From NCBI RefSeq assembly GCF_013376045.1, contig NZ_JABMJG010000005.1, positions 256,080 through 320,079 of the forward strand: a stretch of 64,000 bases of DNA, given 5' to 3'. Under the pieces are notes generated by a model, which had not been told where the DNA came from, did not search any database, and saw only the letters and a list, made by a program, of their open reading frames with translations. This DNA comes from Variovorax sp. SG517 (GTDB lineage: Bacteria > Pseudomonadota > Gammaproteobacteria > Burkholderiales > Burkholderiaceae_C). Shown here one piece after another: positions 36,048 through 44,351 of this stretch (positions are counted from its first letter, which is position 1; each line of letters opens with the position of its first letter). Made by a program: the position numbers and the translations under genes.

Positions 36048-36962
36048 ATGTCCGACGCAGACATCCAGGTCGTGAGCAGTTCGTGGGCCGGCATCCAGCG
36101 CGTTGCCGCGACGCCGAAGCCGCCGGAGTTCTTCGAGGGCCGCCAGGGCTATTCGGCCGGTTTCCTGGGGCGGGACGCGCACGTGGCGCTGCCGGCCATC
36201 GGCGAGCCCGTTTCCATGGACGACATCGCGAGGCTCGAAGACGGCTCCTTCGAGCTCAGGTACCAGCACTTCAGCACGGTGCAGTGCATCTCGCGGCGCG
36301 TGCCGCTCTATTCGGCCTGCAACATCGACGGCGGGAAGTCGAAGAACGTGCCGCGCCACGACACCTGGAACTACGACGGCCGCATCAGGAAGGAATACCA
36401 GATGCTGCGCGAAGCCTATGGCCCCGGGCAGGAAGGCAAGTTCTCGCGCGGCCACATGACGCGCAGGCAGGACCCGAACTGGGGCCCGCTGGCGACGGCG
36501 CAGCGGGCCAACATCGACACCTTCTTCGCCACCAACGCCTGCCCGCAATGGCAGCCGTTCAACGAGGGGCTGTGGGGCGACCTGGAGGACTACGTTCTGA
36601 GCAACGCGCAGGGCGACGACAAGCGCATCAGCGTCTTCACCGGCCCGATCCTGCGGACGGACGACCCGGAGAGGTTCGGCATCCGCATTCCGCGCGACTT
36701 CTGGAAGGTGGTCGCCTTCGTCAGCGAGGCGACCGGCGAGCTCAGCGCCATCGCCTACCTGATGAGCCAGGGCACCTGGCTCGATTCGGGCGTGGCGCGC
36801 GACCTGGAAGACTTCGGCACTTCGCAGCGCCCGCTGGCCTTCATCGAGGCCGAGACCGGGCTGCGCTTCGAGAGCCTGCAAGGCCGCGACGTGCTCGACG
36901 GCGCCGACCTCGCCTTCGTGCAGCCCATCCGGCGCTTCGCCGATACGAAGCTGCCGGCCTGA
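36048..36962 (+). CDS. DNA/RNA non-specific endonuclease (NUC1 family)
   Basis: A 304-residue ββα-Me nuclease related to Serratia nuclease and mitochondrial EndoG. The core runs from about 75 to 260: SRRVPLYSACNIDG, the catalytic motif SRGHMTRRQD (S133-R-G-H136, where DRGH is usual), ANIDTFFATNACPQ and LWGDLEDYVL, which hold the metal-binding Asn and Glu, and FWKVVAF. No signal peptide is visible, unlike the secreted relatives, so an active enzyme would face the cell's own DNA and RNA. The ATG at 36048 has GGAGGAAG upstream. It follows a subtilase and an I9-like gene; proteolytic activation or control is an inference. Confidence 0.9.
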   Translation: MSDADIQVVSSSWAGIQRVAATPKPPEFFEGRQGYSAGFLGRDAHVALPAIGEPVSMDDIARLEDGSFELRYQHFSTVQCISRRVPLYSACNIDGGKSKNVPRHDTWNYDGRIRKEYQMLREAYGPGQEGKFSRGHMTRRQDPNWGPLATAQRANIDTFFATNACPQWQPFNEGLWGDLEDYVLSNAQGDDKRISVFTGPILRTDDPERFGIRIPRDFWKVVAFVSEATGELSAIAYLMSQGTWLDSGVARDLEDFGTSQRPLAFIEAETGLRFESLQGRDVLDGADLAFVQPIRRFADTKLPA

Positions 36963-36987
36963 TCCGGCCCGGTGGCCGGCCGGGCGG

Positions 36988-37245
36988 TCAGCCGCGCAGC
37001 GATTCGATCAGGTCGATGTACTTCTGCTTGGCCTCGTCGGCGCTCAGGCCCTTCTGGGCCGTCCATGCGTCCCACTTGGCGCGCGCGACGATGTCGCTGA
37101 AGCTGGGCTTCTTGGCGGTGTTGTCGCCGTCGGTGGCCTGCTTGAACAGGGCGTAGATCTTCAGCAGCGTCGGGTTGTCGGGGCGCTCGGCGAGCAGCTT
37201 GGAGTTGGCCTGGGCGGCTTCGAACTGGGCGTTGAGATCTGACAT
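36988..37245 (-). CDS. Acyl-CoA-binding protein (ACBP)
   Basis: An 85-residue four-helix acyl-CoA-binding protein. The conserved core is visible: LLKIYALFKQATDGDN, the KPSFSDIVARAKWDAW stretch with lysine and aromatic ligand contacts, and LSADEAKQKYIDLIE. ACBPs buffer long-chain acyl-CoA esters in the cytosol. It is a single gene, convergent with the nuclease (25-bp GC-rich gap) and preceded by an 18-bp interrupted palindrome. Lipid-related neighbours (TetR gene, phasin, thioesterase) fit its role. Confidence 0.94.
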   Translation of the reverse strand: MSDLNAQFEAAQANSKLLAERPDNPTLLKIYALFKQATDGDNTAKKPSFSDIVARAKWDAWTAQKGLSADEAKQKYIDLIESLRG

Positions 37246-37291
37246 GGCGGTCTGGGGGATGTGAAGCGGAAAGCCCGCATCTTAAATCCTG

Positions 37292-37309
37292 CGGTACACG
37301 GTCGTACCG
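37292..37309 (-). promoter_or_regulatory. Interrupted palindrome upstream of the ACBP gene
   Basis: CGGTAC (37292-37297) and GTACCG (37304-37309) form a perfect dyad with a 6-bp spacer, 47 bp before the ACBP start and 19 bp after the TPR-like gene. It may be an operator or a transcript-end hairpin. Confidence 0.35.
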
Positions 37310-37327
37310 ATACCCCGCCGATACTGT

Positions 37328-38176
37328 TCAGTCCCGCAATCCGGCCCGCGCCAGCTCCACGTCCAGCCGCTCCCGCGCGTCCGCCGGCTTGAGCGCCGCC
37401 GCCTTCTCGTAGAGCCGCGTCGCCTCGGCCATGCGGGCCTCGCCGTGCAGCATCAACTGCGCGCGGGCGTACTCCATCAGTCCGGCGGCCGAATGGGGAT
37501 GCAGCTCGAGCCCGCGCTCGAACAGCTCGATCGAGGTTTCTGAGCGCACGCCGTAGGTCATGCGCCCGACCAGCGCGCCCACCTTGTCGATCACCTCGGC
37601 GTGGAAGGAGGCCAGCGCGAGATGCGCGTCGGCGTGCCGCGGCTGCAGTTCGATCACCCGCTCGAGCGCGCCCTTGAGCTTGCTGCCCAGGCCCTGCGCC
37701 AGCGCGCGCGCGACGCTGATGCCCTGGCTGTAGCGGCCCAGCGCATACGACTGCCAGTAGAGCGCCTGGCAGTTGTCCGGCTCGGCGGCCGCCTGCGCGC
37801 CCGCGCGCTCGATCACCTGCCGGAACATCGCGAGCCGCACCGATTCGCGCGGCTCCAGGTAGTTGGCGTAGATCGCGGTCGCCTGGTTGGCCAGCGCCAT
37901 GCCCTCGGCGCCATGCTGCAGCCCGATGGCGGCGGCGCGTTCGAACTCGCCGCTGTGGTACAGCGCCCAGCCTTCGGCGAGCGCCGAGCCCTCGGCCGGC
38001 GGCGGCAGCTCGTGGCCGGCGTGCAGGCGCGGCCAGTGGGGCAGCACGCTGCGCGCGTCGTAGCGGGGGACGTCGGTCCAGGGCAGGGAGGTCCAGGGTT
38101 CGGTGCCGGCGCCGGGGTTTCCGTTGGCCGCACCGGCGGACATCAGCGAAAGCGGTTTGAAATCGGAATGGGGCAT
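37328..38176 (-). CDS. TPR-like protein of unknown function
   Basis: A 282-residue soluble protein without signal peptide. The N-terminal 55 residues are low-complexity and proline-rich; the rest is alanine-rich and helical with TPR-like spacing (ALYWQSYALGRYSQGI, ALERVIELQPRHADAHLALA, SIELFERGLELHPHSAAGLM, EATRLYEKAAALKPADA). It may be a protein-protein adaptor. The ATG at 38176 lies 4 bp after the TetR stop, so both genes share a transcript. I recognise no named family. Confidence 0.8.
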   Translation of the reverse strand: MPHSDFKPLSLMSAGAANGNPGAGTEPWTSLPWTDVPRYDARSVLPHWPRLHAGHELPPPAEGSALAEGWALYHSGEFERAAAIGLQHGAEGMALANQATAIYANYLEPRESVRLAMFRQVIERAGAQAAAEPDNCQALYWQSYALGRYSQGISVARALAQGLGSKLKGALERVIELQPRHADAHLALASFHAEVIDKVGALVGRMTYGVRSETSIELFERGLELHPHSAAGLMEYARAQLMLHGEARMAEATRLYEKAAALKPADARERLDVELARAGLRD

Positions 38177-38180
38177 GGTT

Positions 38181-38876
38181 CTAGACCGCCATGTCGACAG
38201 GAGTGGCCGCAGCGCCGGAGTCTTCGCCGTTGTAGGCATTGCCCAGCGCCAGCAGGTGCCGCCGCTGTTCCGGGCCGAGGTAGGGCGCGAGCAGGTGCAG
38301 GGCATGGAGCCCGCCGCGCATCAGCGCGCCCTGCGCATGCCCGGGCTCCAGCGCCTCGCGCGGGTTGCGCACGTATTCGTAGCTCAGCCAGTAGGTCAGC
38401 ACCACCACCATGCTCTGCGCGAGCGTGTCGACCTCGTGCACGTCGATTTCCAGGTGGCCGGCGCGGCTCAGGCCGGCGATCAGCTGGCGGATGGCGCGCG
38501 CCTTGTTCTTCAGCACCAGCTGGAACTGGGTCTCCAGCCGGCGGTTCTTGCTGAGCAGGTCGTTGAGGTCGCGGTAGAGAAAGCGGTAGCGCCAGATCAG
38601 CTCGAACAGGCTGTGCATGAAGAACCACGCGTCCTCCACGTCGTGCACGCCCTCGCTGGCGTGCAGCAGTTCGTCGAGTTCGGCCTCGTAGGCCTCGTAG
38701 AGCTTGTTGATCAGCTCTTCCTTGGCCGGGTAGTGGTAGTACAGGTTGCCCGGGCTGATGTTGAGTTCGCCCGCCACGAGCGTGGTCGAGACGTTCGGCT
38801 CCCCGAAGCGGTTGAACAGATCCAATGCGGCTTCGAGGATGCGTTGCGCTGTTCGGCGTGGCGCCTTCTTTGCCAT
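38181..38876 (-). CDS. TetR-family transcriptional regulator
   Basis: A 231-residue one-component regulator: N-terminal helix-turn-helix (residues 8-55, ILEAALDLFNRFGEPNVSTT then LNISPGNLYYHYPAKEELI) and an all-helical ligand domain. Co-transcribed with the TPR-like gene. A CCGCACC-N6-GGTGCGG palindrome 55 bp upstream is a good candidate for autoregulation. Position next to phasin and thioesterase genes suggests a signal from fatty acids or PHA metabolism, but this is inference. Confidence 0.92.
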   Translation of the reverse strand: MAKKAPRRTAQRILEAALDLFNRFGEPNVSTTLVAGELNISPGNLYYHYPAKEELINKLYEAYEAELDELLHASEGVHDVEDAWFFMHSLFELIWRYRFLYRDLNDLLSKNRRLETQFQLVLKNKARAIRQLIAGLSRAGHLEIDVHEVDTLAQSMVVVLTYWLSYEYVRNPREALEPGHAQGALMRGGLHALHLLAPYLGPEQRRHLLALGNAYNGEDSGAAATPVDMAV

Positions 38877-38930
38877 GCTGGTGCCCCCGGATGTCTCGTG
38901 ATCTCTTGGGAGCACTCTAGCGTATGTGCA

Positions 38931-38950
38931 CCGCACCATGGACGGTGCGG
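38931..38950 (-). promoter_or_regulatory. Palindrome upstream of the tetR gene
   Basis: CCGCACC (38931-38937) and GGTGCGG (38944-38950) form a perfect 7-bp dyad with a 6-bp spacer, the size of many TetR operators, 55 bp before the regulator's start codon. Confidence 0.5.
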
Positions 38951-38958
38951 GACATGTT

Positions 38959-38991
38959 TTGCGGCGCCGATTTTCTTGTGCAGCGCCGCAA
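38959..38991 (-). terminator. Stem-loop after the phasin gene
   Basis: TTGCGGCGC (38959-38967) and GCGCCGCAA (38983-38991) form a perfect 9-bp stem with a 15-nt loop, 10 bp past the phasin stop. No T-run follows on the minus strand, so it may end transcription with Rho or protect the 3' end. Confidence 0.45.
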
Positions 38992-39001
38992 TGCGGGCCG
39001 C

Positions 39002-39478
39002 TCAGCCCGCCTTGCTGCGGCGCAGGGTCTTCTTGGCCGCGGGCGCGGCCGTCTTGCGGGCGGTGGTCTTGCGGGGCGCGGCGGCCTGCTGCGATTTCTT
39101 CAGCTGGGCCTCGAGGGCCTCCACGCGCGCCTGCAGCGCGGCCATGTCGGCGGCGCTCGGTGCGCCGAGCTTCTTCATCGCGCGCGCCACGCGCTCCTCG
39201 AAGATGTTCTCCAGCTTGCCCCACTGGCCGGCGGCCTTGGTGCCGAACTCGCTGGCGAAGCCCGCCATGCGCTGCTGGGCCTGGGCCAGGGTTTCCTCGG
39301 CGGCCTGCTGGGTCTTCTTCTGCATGCCGGCGCCGTCCTTGACCAACGCCTCGAAGGCCTTGCTGCCTTCCTGCTGCATCTTGGCGAAGGCACCGAGGCC
39401 GGCGAGCCAGATCTGCTGGGCGGAATCCTTGATGCGGTCGGCGGCCTTGCCGTTGCTGTCGTCGTCCTGGGTAGCCAT
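39002..39478 (-). CDS. Phasin-family PHA granule protein with basic histone-like tail
   Basis: A 158-residue PhaF/PhaI-type phasin. The N-terminal part (20-110) is an amphipathic helix region (DSAQQIWLAGLGAFAKMQQE through QWGKLENIFEERV) that covers polyhydroxyalkanoate granules; a coiled coil (MAALQARVEALEAQLKKSQQ) follows. The end (about 135-158) is rich in K, A, P and R (PRKTTARK, PAAKKTLRR), like the DNA-binding tail of PhaF, which links granules to the nucleoid. The ATG at 39478 is clear. It is probably monocistronic. Confidence 0.88.
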   Translation of the reverse strand: MATQDDDSNGKAADRIKDSAQQIWLAGLGAFAKMQQEGSKAFEALVKDGAGMQKKTQQAAEETLAQAQQRMAGFASEFGTKAAGQWGKLENIFEERVARAMKKLGAPSAADMAALQARVEALEAQLKKSQQAAAPRKTTARKTAAPAAKKTLRRSKAG

Positions 39479-39579
39479 GCGATTTCTTCCTTTGCGTGCA
39501 AACGATCGCTTGACTCTAGCCGCCCGGCGCGCTCTTCATTAGAGCTTCGCGTCTATGGGGCGAAGCTCCCCGGGCGGGC

Positions 39580-40029
39580 TCAGGGCGTGTTGCCGGCGGC
39601 GCGGCTTGCGTCCAGATGCGTCTTGGCGCGCTCGGCCAGCGCCATTTCGCCAGGCGTGCCGGGCACGTACGGCACGACCGGCAGCGGACGGCCGTGCGAA
39701 TCGACCGAGACGAACACGATCAGGCATTCGGTGGTCTTTTCCATCGCGCCGCCCTTCATGTCGCCGCTGCGCACCTCGACCGAGATGTTCATGCTGGTAT
39801 TGCCGGTGTAGGCGAGGCGGGCCTCCACCTCGACGAGGTCGCCGATCATGATCGGCCGGTGGAAGCGGATGCTGCCGATGAAGGCGGTGACGCAGTAGCG
39901 CTTGGCCCAGCTGGTCGCGCAGGCGTAGCCGGCCTCGTCGATCCACTTCATGACGGTGCCGCCGTGGACCTTGCCGCCGAAGTTGACGGTGCTGGGCTCG
40001 GCGAGAAAACGCAGGGTGATCGAGGACAT
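39580..40029 (-). CDS. Acyl-CoA thioesterase (YciA/BFIT-type hotdog)
   Basis: A 149-residue hotdog-fold thioesterase. The central helix motif FGGKVHGGTVMKWIDEAGY carries the catalytic aspartate, and IRFHRPIMIGDLVEVEARL is the following strand pair. It hydrolyses acyl-CoA to free acid and CoA, possibly a broad medium- or long-chain range. The ATG at 40029 (MSSITLRF) is preceded by a GGAGG-like site at proper distance. It is 101 bp upstream of the phasin gene and 113 bp after the LysR stop; no operon is obvious. Confidence 0.9.
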   Translation of the reverse strand: MSSITLRFLAEPSTVNFGGKVHGGTVMKWIDEAGYACATSWAKRYCVTAFIGSIRFHRPIMIGDLVEVEARLAYTGNTSMNISVEVRSGDMKGGAMEKTTECLIVFVSVDSHGRPLPVVPYVPGTPGEMALAERAKTHLDASRAAGNTP

Positions 40030-40142
40030 GGGAGGCCGCCTTTGGTGGTGAATGTGGCTGTGACTATGGAGTGGGGAGCCGCGATTATGCGAGCGGGCAT
40101 CGGCCCGTGGTGGCCGCCGGTCGCCCCGGCGCGCACGCTCGG

Positions 40143-41039
40143 CTAGCTGCCGCTGAACAGCTGCGCCAGCGTGCGCCGCAGCCAGGCATTGCCCGGATCG
40201 GCATGGAAGCGCTCGTGCCAGTGCTGCTTCACCGCGTAGTCCGACAGCGCGAAGGGCGGCTCCAGCAGCTTCACCGGCTCCTGCGTGGCCAGCACCTTGC
40301 CCAGGATGCGCGGCACCACCACCAGCAACTCGGTCTGCGCCACGATTCGTGCCACGCTCAAGAAGCTCGACAGCCGCACCACCACGTTGCGCTTCAGCCC
40401 CAGCCGCGCGAGCGTGGTGTCGACGATGGCGTGCCCCGTGCCCGATGTCGACACCACCGCATGCGCCTCGGCCTCGAAGCGCTTGCGCGTGAGCTTCGTG
40501 CCGATGCGCGGATGGTTCCTGGCCGCGAGGCACACGAAGTTCTGCATGAAGAGCGTCTGCTGGTAGAAGCCCGCGTCCAGCTGCGGCATGAAGCCCACGG
40601 CCAGGTCGACCTCGCCGTCCTGCAGCCGGCGGCCGCTGAGCGTGGAGATGATCTCCGTCTCGATGTGCACTCCCGGCGCCGCCTGCCGCAGGTGGTCGAG
40701 CAGGCCGGGCAGCAGCACCACCTCGCTGATGTCGGTCATGCAGATGCGGAAGCGCCGCTGCGCCTGCGCCGGATCGAAGCTGCTGCGGTTGCCCTGCGCC
40801 TGCGCGATCTGGGCCAGCGCCTCGCGCAGGTTCGGGTAGATGCGCTCGGCGTGCGGCGTGGGCTGCATGCCCTGCGCGGTGCGGGTGAACAGGCGGTCGT
40901 CGAAGTGCGCGCGCAGCTTGTTCAGCGCGGTGCTGGCCGCGGCCTGCGCCATGCCCAGCCGCTCGGCCGCCTTCGAGACGTTGCCGGTCTTGTAGACCTC
41001 GTCGAACACGGCGAGCCATTCGAGATCGAGCTTCGACAT
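40143..41039 (-). CDS. LysR-family regulator of the gentisate operon
   Basis: A 298-residue LTTR: helix-turn-helix at residues 1-60 ([20 protein letters not shown]) and an effector domain from about 90. The N-terminus [20 protein letters not shown] resembles the NagR/NahR-like branch that responds to aromatic acids. It faces the gentisate dioxygenase gene across 122 bp containing a perfect 12-bp palindrome. I infer activation by gentisate, 3-hydroxybenzoate or a ring-cleavage product. Confidence 0.92.
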   Translation of the reverse strand: MSKLDLEWLAVFDEVYKTGNVSKAAERLGMAQAAASTALNKLRAHFDDRLFTRTAQGMQPTPHAERIYPNLREALAQIAQAQGNRSSFDPAQAQRRFRICMTDISEVVLLPGLLDHLRQAAPGVHIETEIISTLSGRRLQDGEVDLAVGFMPQLDAGFYQQTLFMQNFVCLAARNHPRIGTKLTRKRFEAEAHAVVSTSGTGHAIVDTTLARLGLKRNVVVRLSSFLSVARIVAQTELLVVVPRILGKVLATQEPVKLLEPPFALSDYAVKQHWHERFHADPGNAWLRRTLAQLFSGS

Positions 41040-41073
41040 GCGAGCCTCCTGCTTACGGCGAAAGGCACCATTA

Positions 41074-41085
41074 TCGAAATTTCGA
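41074..41085. promoter_or_regulatory. Palindromic LysR-box candidate in the lysR/gentisate divergent region
   Basis: TCGAAATTTCGA is a perfect 12-bp palindrome with the T-(N)-A layout of LysR boxes. It lies 34 bp before the lysR start and 76 bp before the dioxygenase start, in the only AT-rich part of the gap. Confidence 0.55.
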
Positions 41086-41161
41086 ATTCCGTGTATTGGC
41101 TGTCGGTCTTGAAGAAATAGTGGTGCGGGCCAACAATGCCGCCAACGGAGACAACCGCCCC

Positions 41162-42223
41162 ATGAAACCCGCCCCCTCGAATGCGGCCGAGCGCCGCGAC
41201 TACTACGACCGCATCCGCCCGCTGCACCTCACGCCGCTGTGGGAATCGCTGCACGCGCTGGTGCCGCGCGAGCCGCAGACGCCGTGCGTGCCCGCCCTGT
41301 GGCGCTACGACGAGATCCGCCCGCTGCTGATGGAGTCGGCCGACCTCATCACCGCCGAGGAGGCCGTGCGCCGCGTGCTGGTGCTCGAGAACCCGGCGCT
41401 GCCCGGCAACTCGTCGATCACGCAGTCGCTCTACGCGGGGCTGCAGCTCATCATGCCGGGCGAGGTCGCGCCCTCGCACCGCCACGTGCAGTCGGCGCTG
41501 CGCTTCATCGTCGACGGCAAGGGGGCGTACACCACGGTGGGCGGCGAGCGCACCACCATGTACCCGGGCGACTTCATCATCACGCCCTCGTGGGCCTGGC
41601 ACGACCATGGCAACGAGGGCATCGGCGGCAGCGTGGAGCCGGTGGTGTGGCTGGACGGCCTCGACATCCCCATGCTGCGCTTCTTCGACGCCGGCTTCGC
41701 CGAGAACGACGACTCCAAGGTGCAGCACGTCTCGCGCCCCGAGGGCAACAGCCTCGCGCGATTCGGCCACAACATGGTGCCGGTGCGGCACGACCACGCA
41801 TCGGCCACCTCGCCGATCTTCAACTACCCCTATGCGCGCAGCCGCGAGGCGCTGGCGCAGCTGCAGAAGCAGGAAGCGCCCGACGCCTGGCTGGGCCACA
41901 AGCTGCGCTACATCAACCCGCTGACCGGCGGCTCGCCGATGCCGACCATCGCCACCAACCTGCAGCTGCTGCCCAAGGGCTTCGCGGGCAAGGCGCACCG
42001 CGCGACCGACGGCGCGGTGTACAGCGTGGTCGAGGGCCACGGCACGGCCGAGATCGCCGGCCAGCGCTTCGGCTTCGGCCCGCGCGATACCTTCGTCGTG
42101 CCCTCGTGGGCGACGCTGAAGCTGTCGTCGCCAAGCGAAGACGCCGTGCTCTTCAGCTTCTCCGACCGCCCCGTGCAGCAGGCCATGGGCATCCTGCGCG
42201 AAGCCTTCCTCGAAGACGCCTGA
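41162..42223 (+). CDS. nagI: Gentisate 1,2-dioxygenase
   Basis: Bicupin Fe(II) ring-cleavage enzyme converting gentisate to maleylpyruvate; 353 residues. The first cupin holds the iron ligands in [16 protein letters not shown] with HDHGNEG further on; the second (about 255-330) retains [20 protein letters not shown]. The ATG at 41162 ([18 protein letters not shown]) is preceded by GGAG at about 10 nt; a longer in-frame start at 41096 would overlap the promoter. It is the first gene of a six-gene run with fumarylpyruvate hydrolase and 3-hydroxybenzoate 6-monooxygenase, which supports the call. Confidence 0.93.
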   Translation: MKPAPSNAAERRDYYDRIRPLHLTPLWESLHALVPREPQTPCVPALWRYDEIRPLLMESADLITAEEAVRRVLVLENPALPGNSSITQSLYAGLQLIMPGEVAPSHRHVQSALRFIVDGKGAYTTVGGERTTMYPGDFIITPSWAWHDHGNEGIGGSVEPVVWLDGLDIPMLRFFDAGFAENDDSKVQHVSRPEGNSLARFGHNMVPVRHDHASATSPIFNYPYARSREALAQLQKQEAPDAWLGHKLRYINPLTGGSPMPTIATNLQLLPKGFAGKAHRATDGAVYSVVEGHGTAEIAGQRFGFGPRDTFVVPSWATLKLSSPSEDAVLFSFSDRPVQQAMGILREAFLEDA

Positions 42224-42293
42224 AGCCCGGGCGCGCAGTTCCGATTCTTTTTTCTTTCTGACCGTGTGCCGCCCCGAGCGGCAGGAGCCTTCC

Positions 42294-42998
42294 ATGTCCT
42301 TCGTCTTCACGCCTCCTTCCATCGTCGGCCTGCCCATCGCCGGCTCCGACCAGCAGTTCCCCGTGCGCCGCGTCTACTGCGTGGGCCGCAACTACGCCGC
42401 CCATGCGCGCGAGATGGGCTTCGACCCCGACCGAGAGCCGCCCTTCTTCTTCTGCAAGCCGAACGACGACGCCTCGGTGGTGCCGGTGCTCGACGGCAAG
42501 GGCGCCTCCATTCCCTATCCGCCGCTCACCAGCAACTACCACTACGAGGCCGAGCTGGTGGTCGCCATCGGCAAGGGCGGCGCCAACATCCCGGTCGAGC
42601 AGGCCGCCAGCCACATCCACAGCTACGCCGTGGGCCTGGACATGACCCGCCGCGACCTGCAGATGAAGATGCGCGAGCAGGGCCGCCCGTGGGAGATCGG
42701 CAAGGCCTTCGACTTCTCCGCGCCCGTCGCGCCGCTGCGCACGCTGGCCGACGTGGGCGAGATCAACGCCGGCGCCATCGTGCTCGAGGTCGACGGCGAA
42801 GTGCGCCAGAAGAGCGACATCACGCACCTGATCTGGTCGGTGAACGAAGTCATCGCCAATCTCTCGACGCTCTTCACGCTGCAGCCCGGCGACCTGATCT
42901 TCACCGGCACGCCCGAGGGCGTGGGCGCGGTGAAGCCGGGCCAGACCATCAAGGTGAGCATCGAACGCCTGCCGTCGCTGACTGTGCAAATCGACTGA
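42294..42998 (+). CDS. nagK: Fumarylpyruvate hydrolase (FAH family)
   Basis: Hydrolyses fumarylpyruvate to fumarate and pyruvate, the last step of the gentisate route; 234 residues. The FAH signature is complete: RRVYCVGRNYAAHAREMGF, PFFFCKPNDDASVVPV, the YHYEAELVVAIGKGG metal site, GLDMTRRDLQ, and FTGTPEGVGAVKPG. The N-terminus (VFTPPSIVGLPIAGS) matches NagK-type enzymes. It follows the dioxygenase by 70 bp and precedes the monooxygenase by 24 bp. No maleylpyruvate isomerase gene is seen in the cluster. Confidence 0.92.
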   Translation: MSFVFTPPSIVGLPIAGSDQQFPVRRVYCVGRNYAAHAREMGFDPDREPPFFFCKPNDDASVVPVLDGKGASIPYPPLTSNYHYEAELVVAIGKGGANIPVEQAASHIHSYAVGLDMTRRDLQMKMREQGRPWEIGKAFDFSAPVAPLRTLADVGEINAGAIVLEVDGEVRQKSDITHLIWSVNEVIANLSTLFTLQPGDLIFTGTPEGVGAVKPGQTIKVSIERLPSLTVQID

Positions 42999-43022
42999 TC
43001 TTCTTCACCGCACGGGCCCGCA

Positions 43023-44282
43023 ATGACTCCATCGAAGAACCCTCCCACCGTGCTGCTGGTCGGCGGCGGCATCGGCGGCATGGCCGCCGCGCTGGCGCTC
43101 GCGCGCCTGGGTGTTTCCATCGACCTGCTCGAGCAGAGCGCCGCCATCGGCGAGATCGGCGCCGGACTGCAGCTCGGTCCCAATGCCTTCGCGGCGCTCG
43201 ACGCGCTGGGCGTGGGCGAGGCAGTGCGCCGGGGCTCGGTGTTCACCGACCGGCTGGTGATGATGGACGCGGTCGACTGCAGCGAAGTGGCCTCGGTGCC
43301 GGTGGGCGAGGCCTTCCGCGCGCGCTTCAGGAATCCGTATGCGGTGAGCCACCGCGCCGACCTGCACGGCGCGATCCACGAGGCGGTGAAGCAGCATCCG
43401 CTGATCCGCTTCCACACCTCCGCGCAGGTGGAATCCATCGACCTGGGCGGGCAGGGCGTCACCGCAACAACGCGCGACGGCCGCAGCTTCAAGGCCGACG
43501 CCATCGTCGGCTGCGACGGCGTGAAGTCGGTGGTGCGCAGCAAGCTCATCGGCGACGCGCCGCGCGTGTCGGGCCACGTGGTGTACCGCGCCGTGGTGCC
43601 CGCGGCCGACATGCCCGCGGACCTGCGCTGGAACGCGCCCGTGGTCTGGGCAGGCCCGAATTGCCACCTGGTGCACTACCCGCTGCGCCATGGCGAGCAG
43701 TACAACCTGGTCGTCACCTTCCACAGCCGAGACAAGGAAGAGTGGGGCGTGACCGACGGCAGCAAGGAAGAAGTGCTCTCGTACTTCGAGGGCGTGCATG
43801 CGCGCCCGCGCCAGCTGCTCGACCGCCCGACCTCGTGGCGCCGCTGGAGCACCGCCGACCGCGACCCGGTCGAGCGCTGGAGCGAAGGCGCCGCCACGCT
43901 GCTGGGCGACGCGGCCCATCCGATGATGCAGTACCTCGCGCAGGGCGCGTGCATGGCGCTGGAAGACGCCGTGACGCTCGGCGAGGCGGTGAAGACCTGC
44001 GGCTTCGACATGCCCGCTGCCTTCAGGCTCTACGAGGCGGCGCGCGTCGCCCGCACGGCGCGTGTGGTGCTGTCGGTGCGCGAGATGGGGCGCCTCTACC
44101 ATGCCAAGGGCGTGGAGCGCCTGGTGCGCAACAGCCTGTGGCCGGGCCGCACGCCCGAACGCTTCTACGATGCGGTCGAGTGGCTCTACGCCTGGCGGCC
44201 CGAGCGCTGCCTGGACGATGCGCCCGAGTCGCTGCGTCCTTCGGCGGTCACCGAAGCCGCGGCAGTGCTTTCGCGGCATTGA
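43023..44282 (+). CDS. 3-hydroxybenzoate 6-monooxygenase (FAD-dependent)
   Basis: Flavin aromatic hydroxylase giving gentisate from 3-hydroxybenzoate with NADH and O2 (names in use: NagX, MhbM, XlnD). The 419 residues show the FAD GxGxxG (LLVGGGIGGMAAALALARLG), the second FAD/NADH motif ADAIVGCDGVKS, and the GD motif LLGDAAHPMMQYLAQGA. The C-terminal stretch VERLVRNSLWPGRTPERFYD is typical of 3-hydroxybenzoate 6-hydroxylases. Linkage to gentisate dioxygenase and fumarylpyruvate hydrolase makes this the likely entry enzyme; a salicylate 5-hydroxylase role is less likely because that enzyme is multi-component. Confidence 0.9.
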   Translation: MTPSKNPPTVLLVGGGIGGMAAALALARLGVSIDLLEQSAAIGEIGAGLQLGPNAFAALDALGVGEAVRRGSVFTDRLVMMDAVDCSEVASVPVGEAFRARFRNPYAVSHRADLHGAIHEAVKQHPLIRFHTSAQVESIDLGGQGVTATTRDGRSFKADAIVGCDGVKSVVRSKLIGDAPRVSGHVVYRAVVPAADMPADLRWNAPVVWAGPNCHLVHYPLRHGEQYNLVVTFHSRDKEEWGVTDGSKEEVLSYFEGVHARPRQLLDRPTSWRRWSTADRDPVERWSEGAATLLGDAAHPMMQYLAQGACMALEDAVTLGEAVKTCGFDMPAAFRLYEAARVARTARVVLSVREMGRLYHAKGVERLVRNSLWPGRTPERFYDAVEWLYAWRPERCLDDAPESLRPSAVTEAAAVLSRH

Positions 44283-44351
44283 GGCAGTTTTCCTTCAGCA
44301 TTCACAACCACAGAGGCGACCATTCAGGTCCACGCCCAGGAGACAAGAGAG

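Noticed and set aside
38176..38305. Longer N-terminal extension of the TPR-like protein
   Set aside because: The extension overlaps the TetR coding sequence, is Arg/Ser/Thr-rich shadow sequence, and the ATG at 38176 directly after the TetR stop is the natural start.
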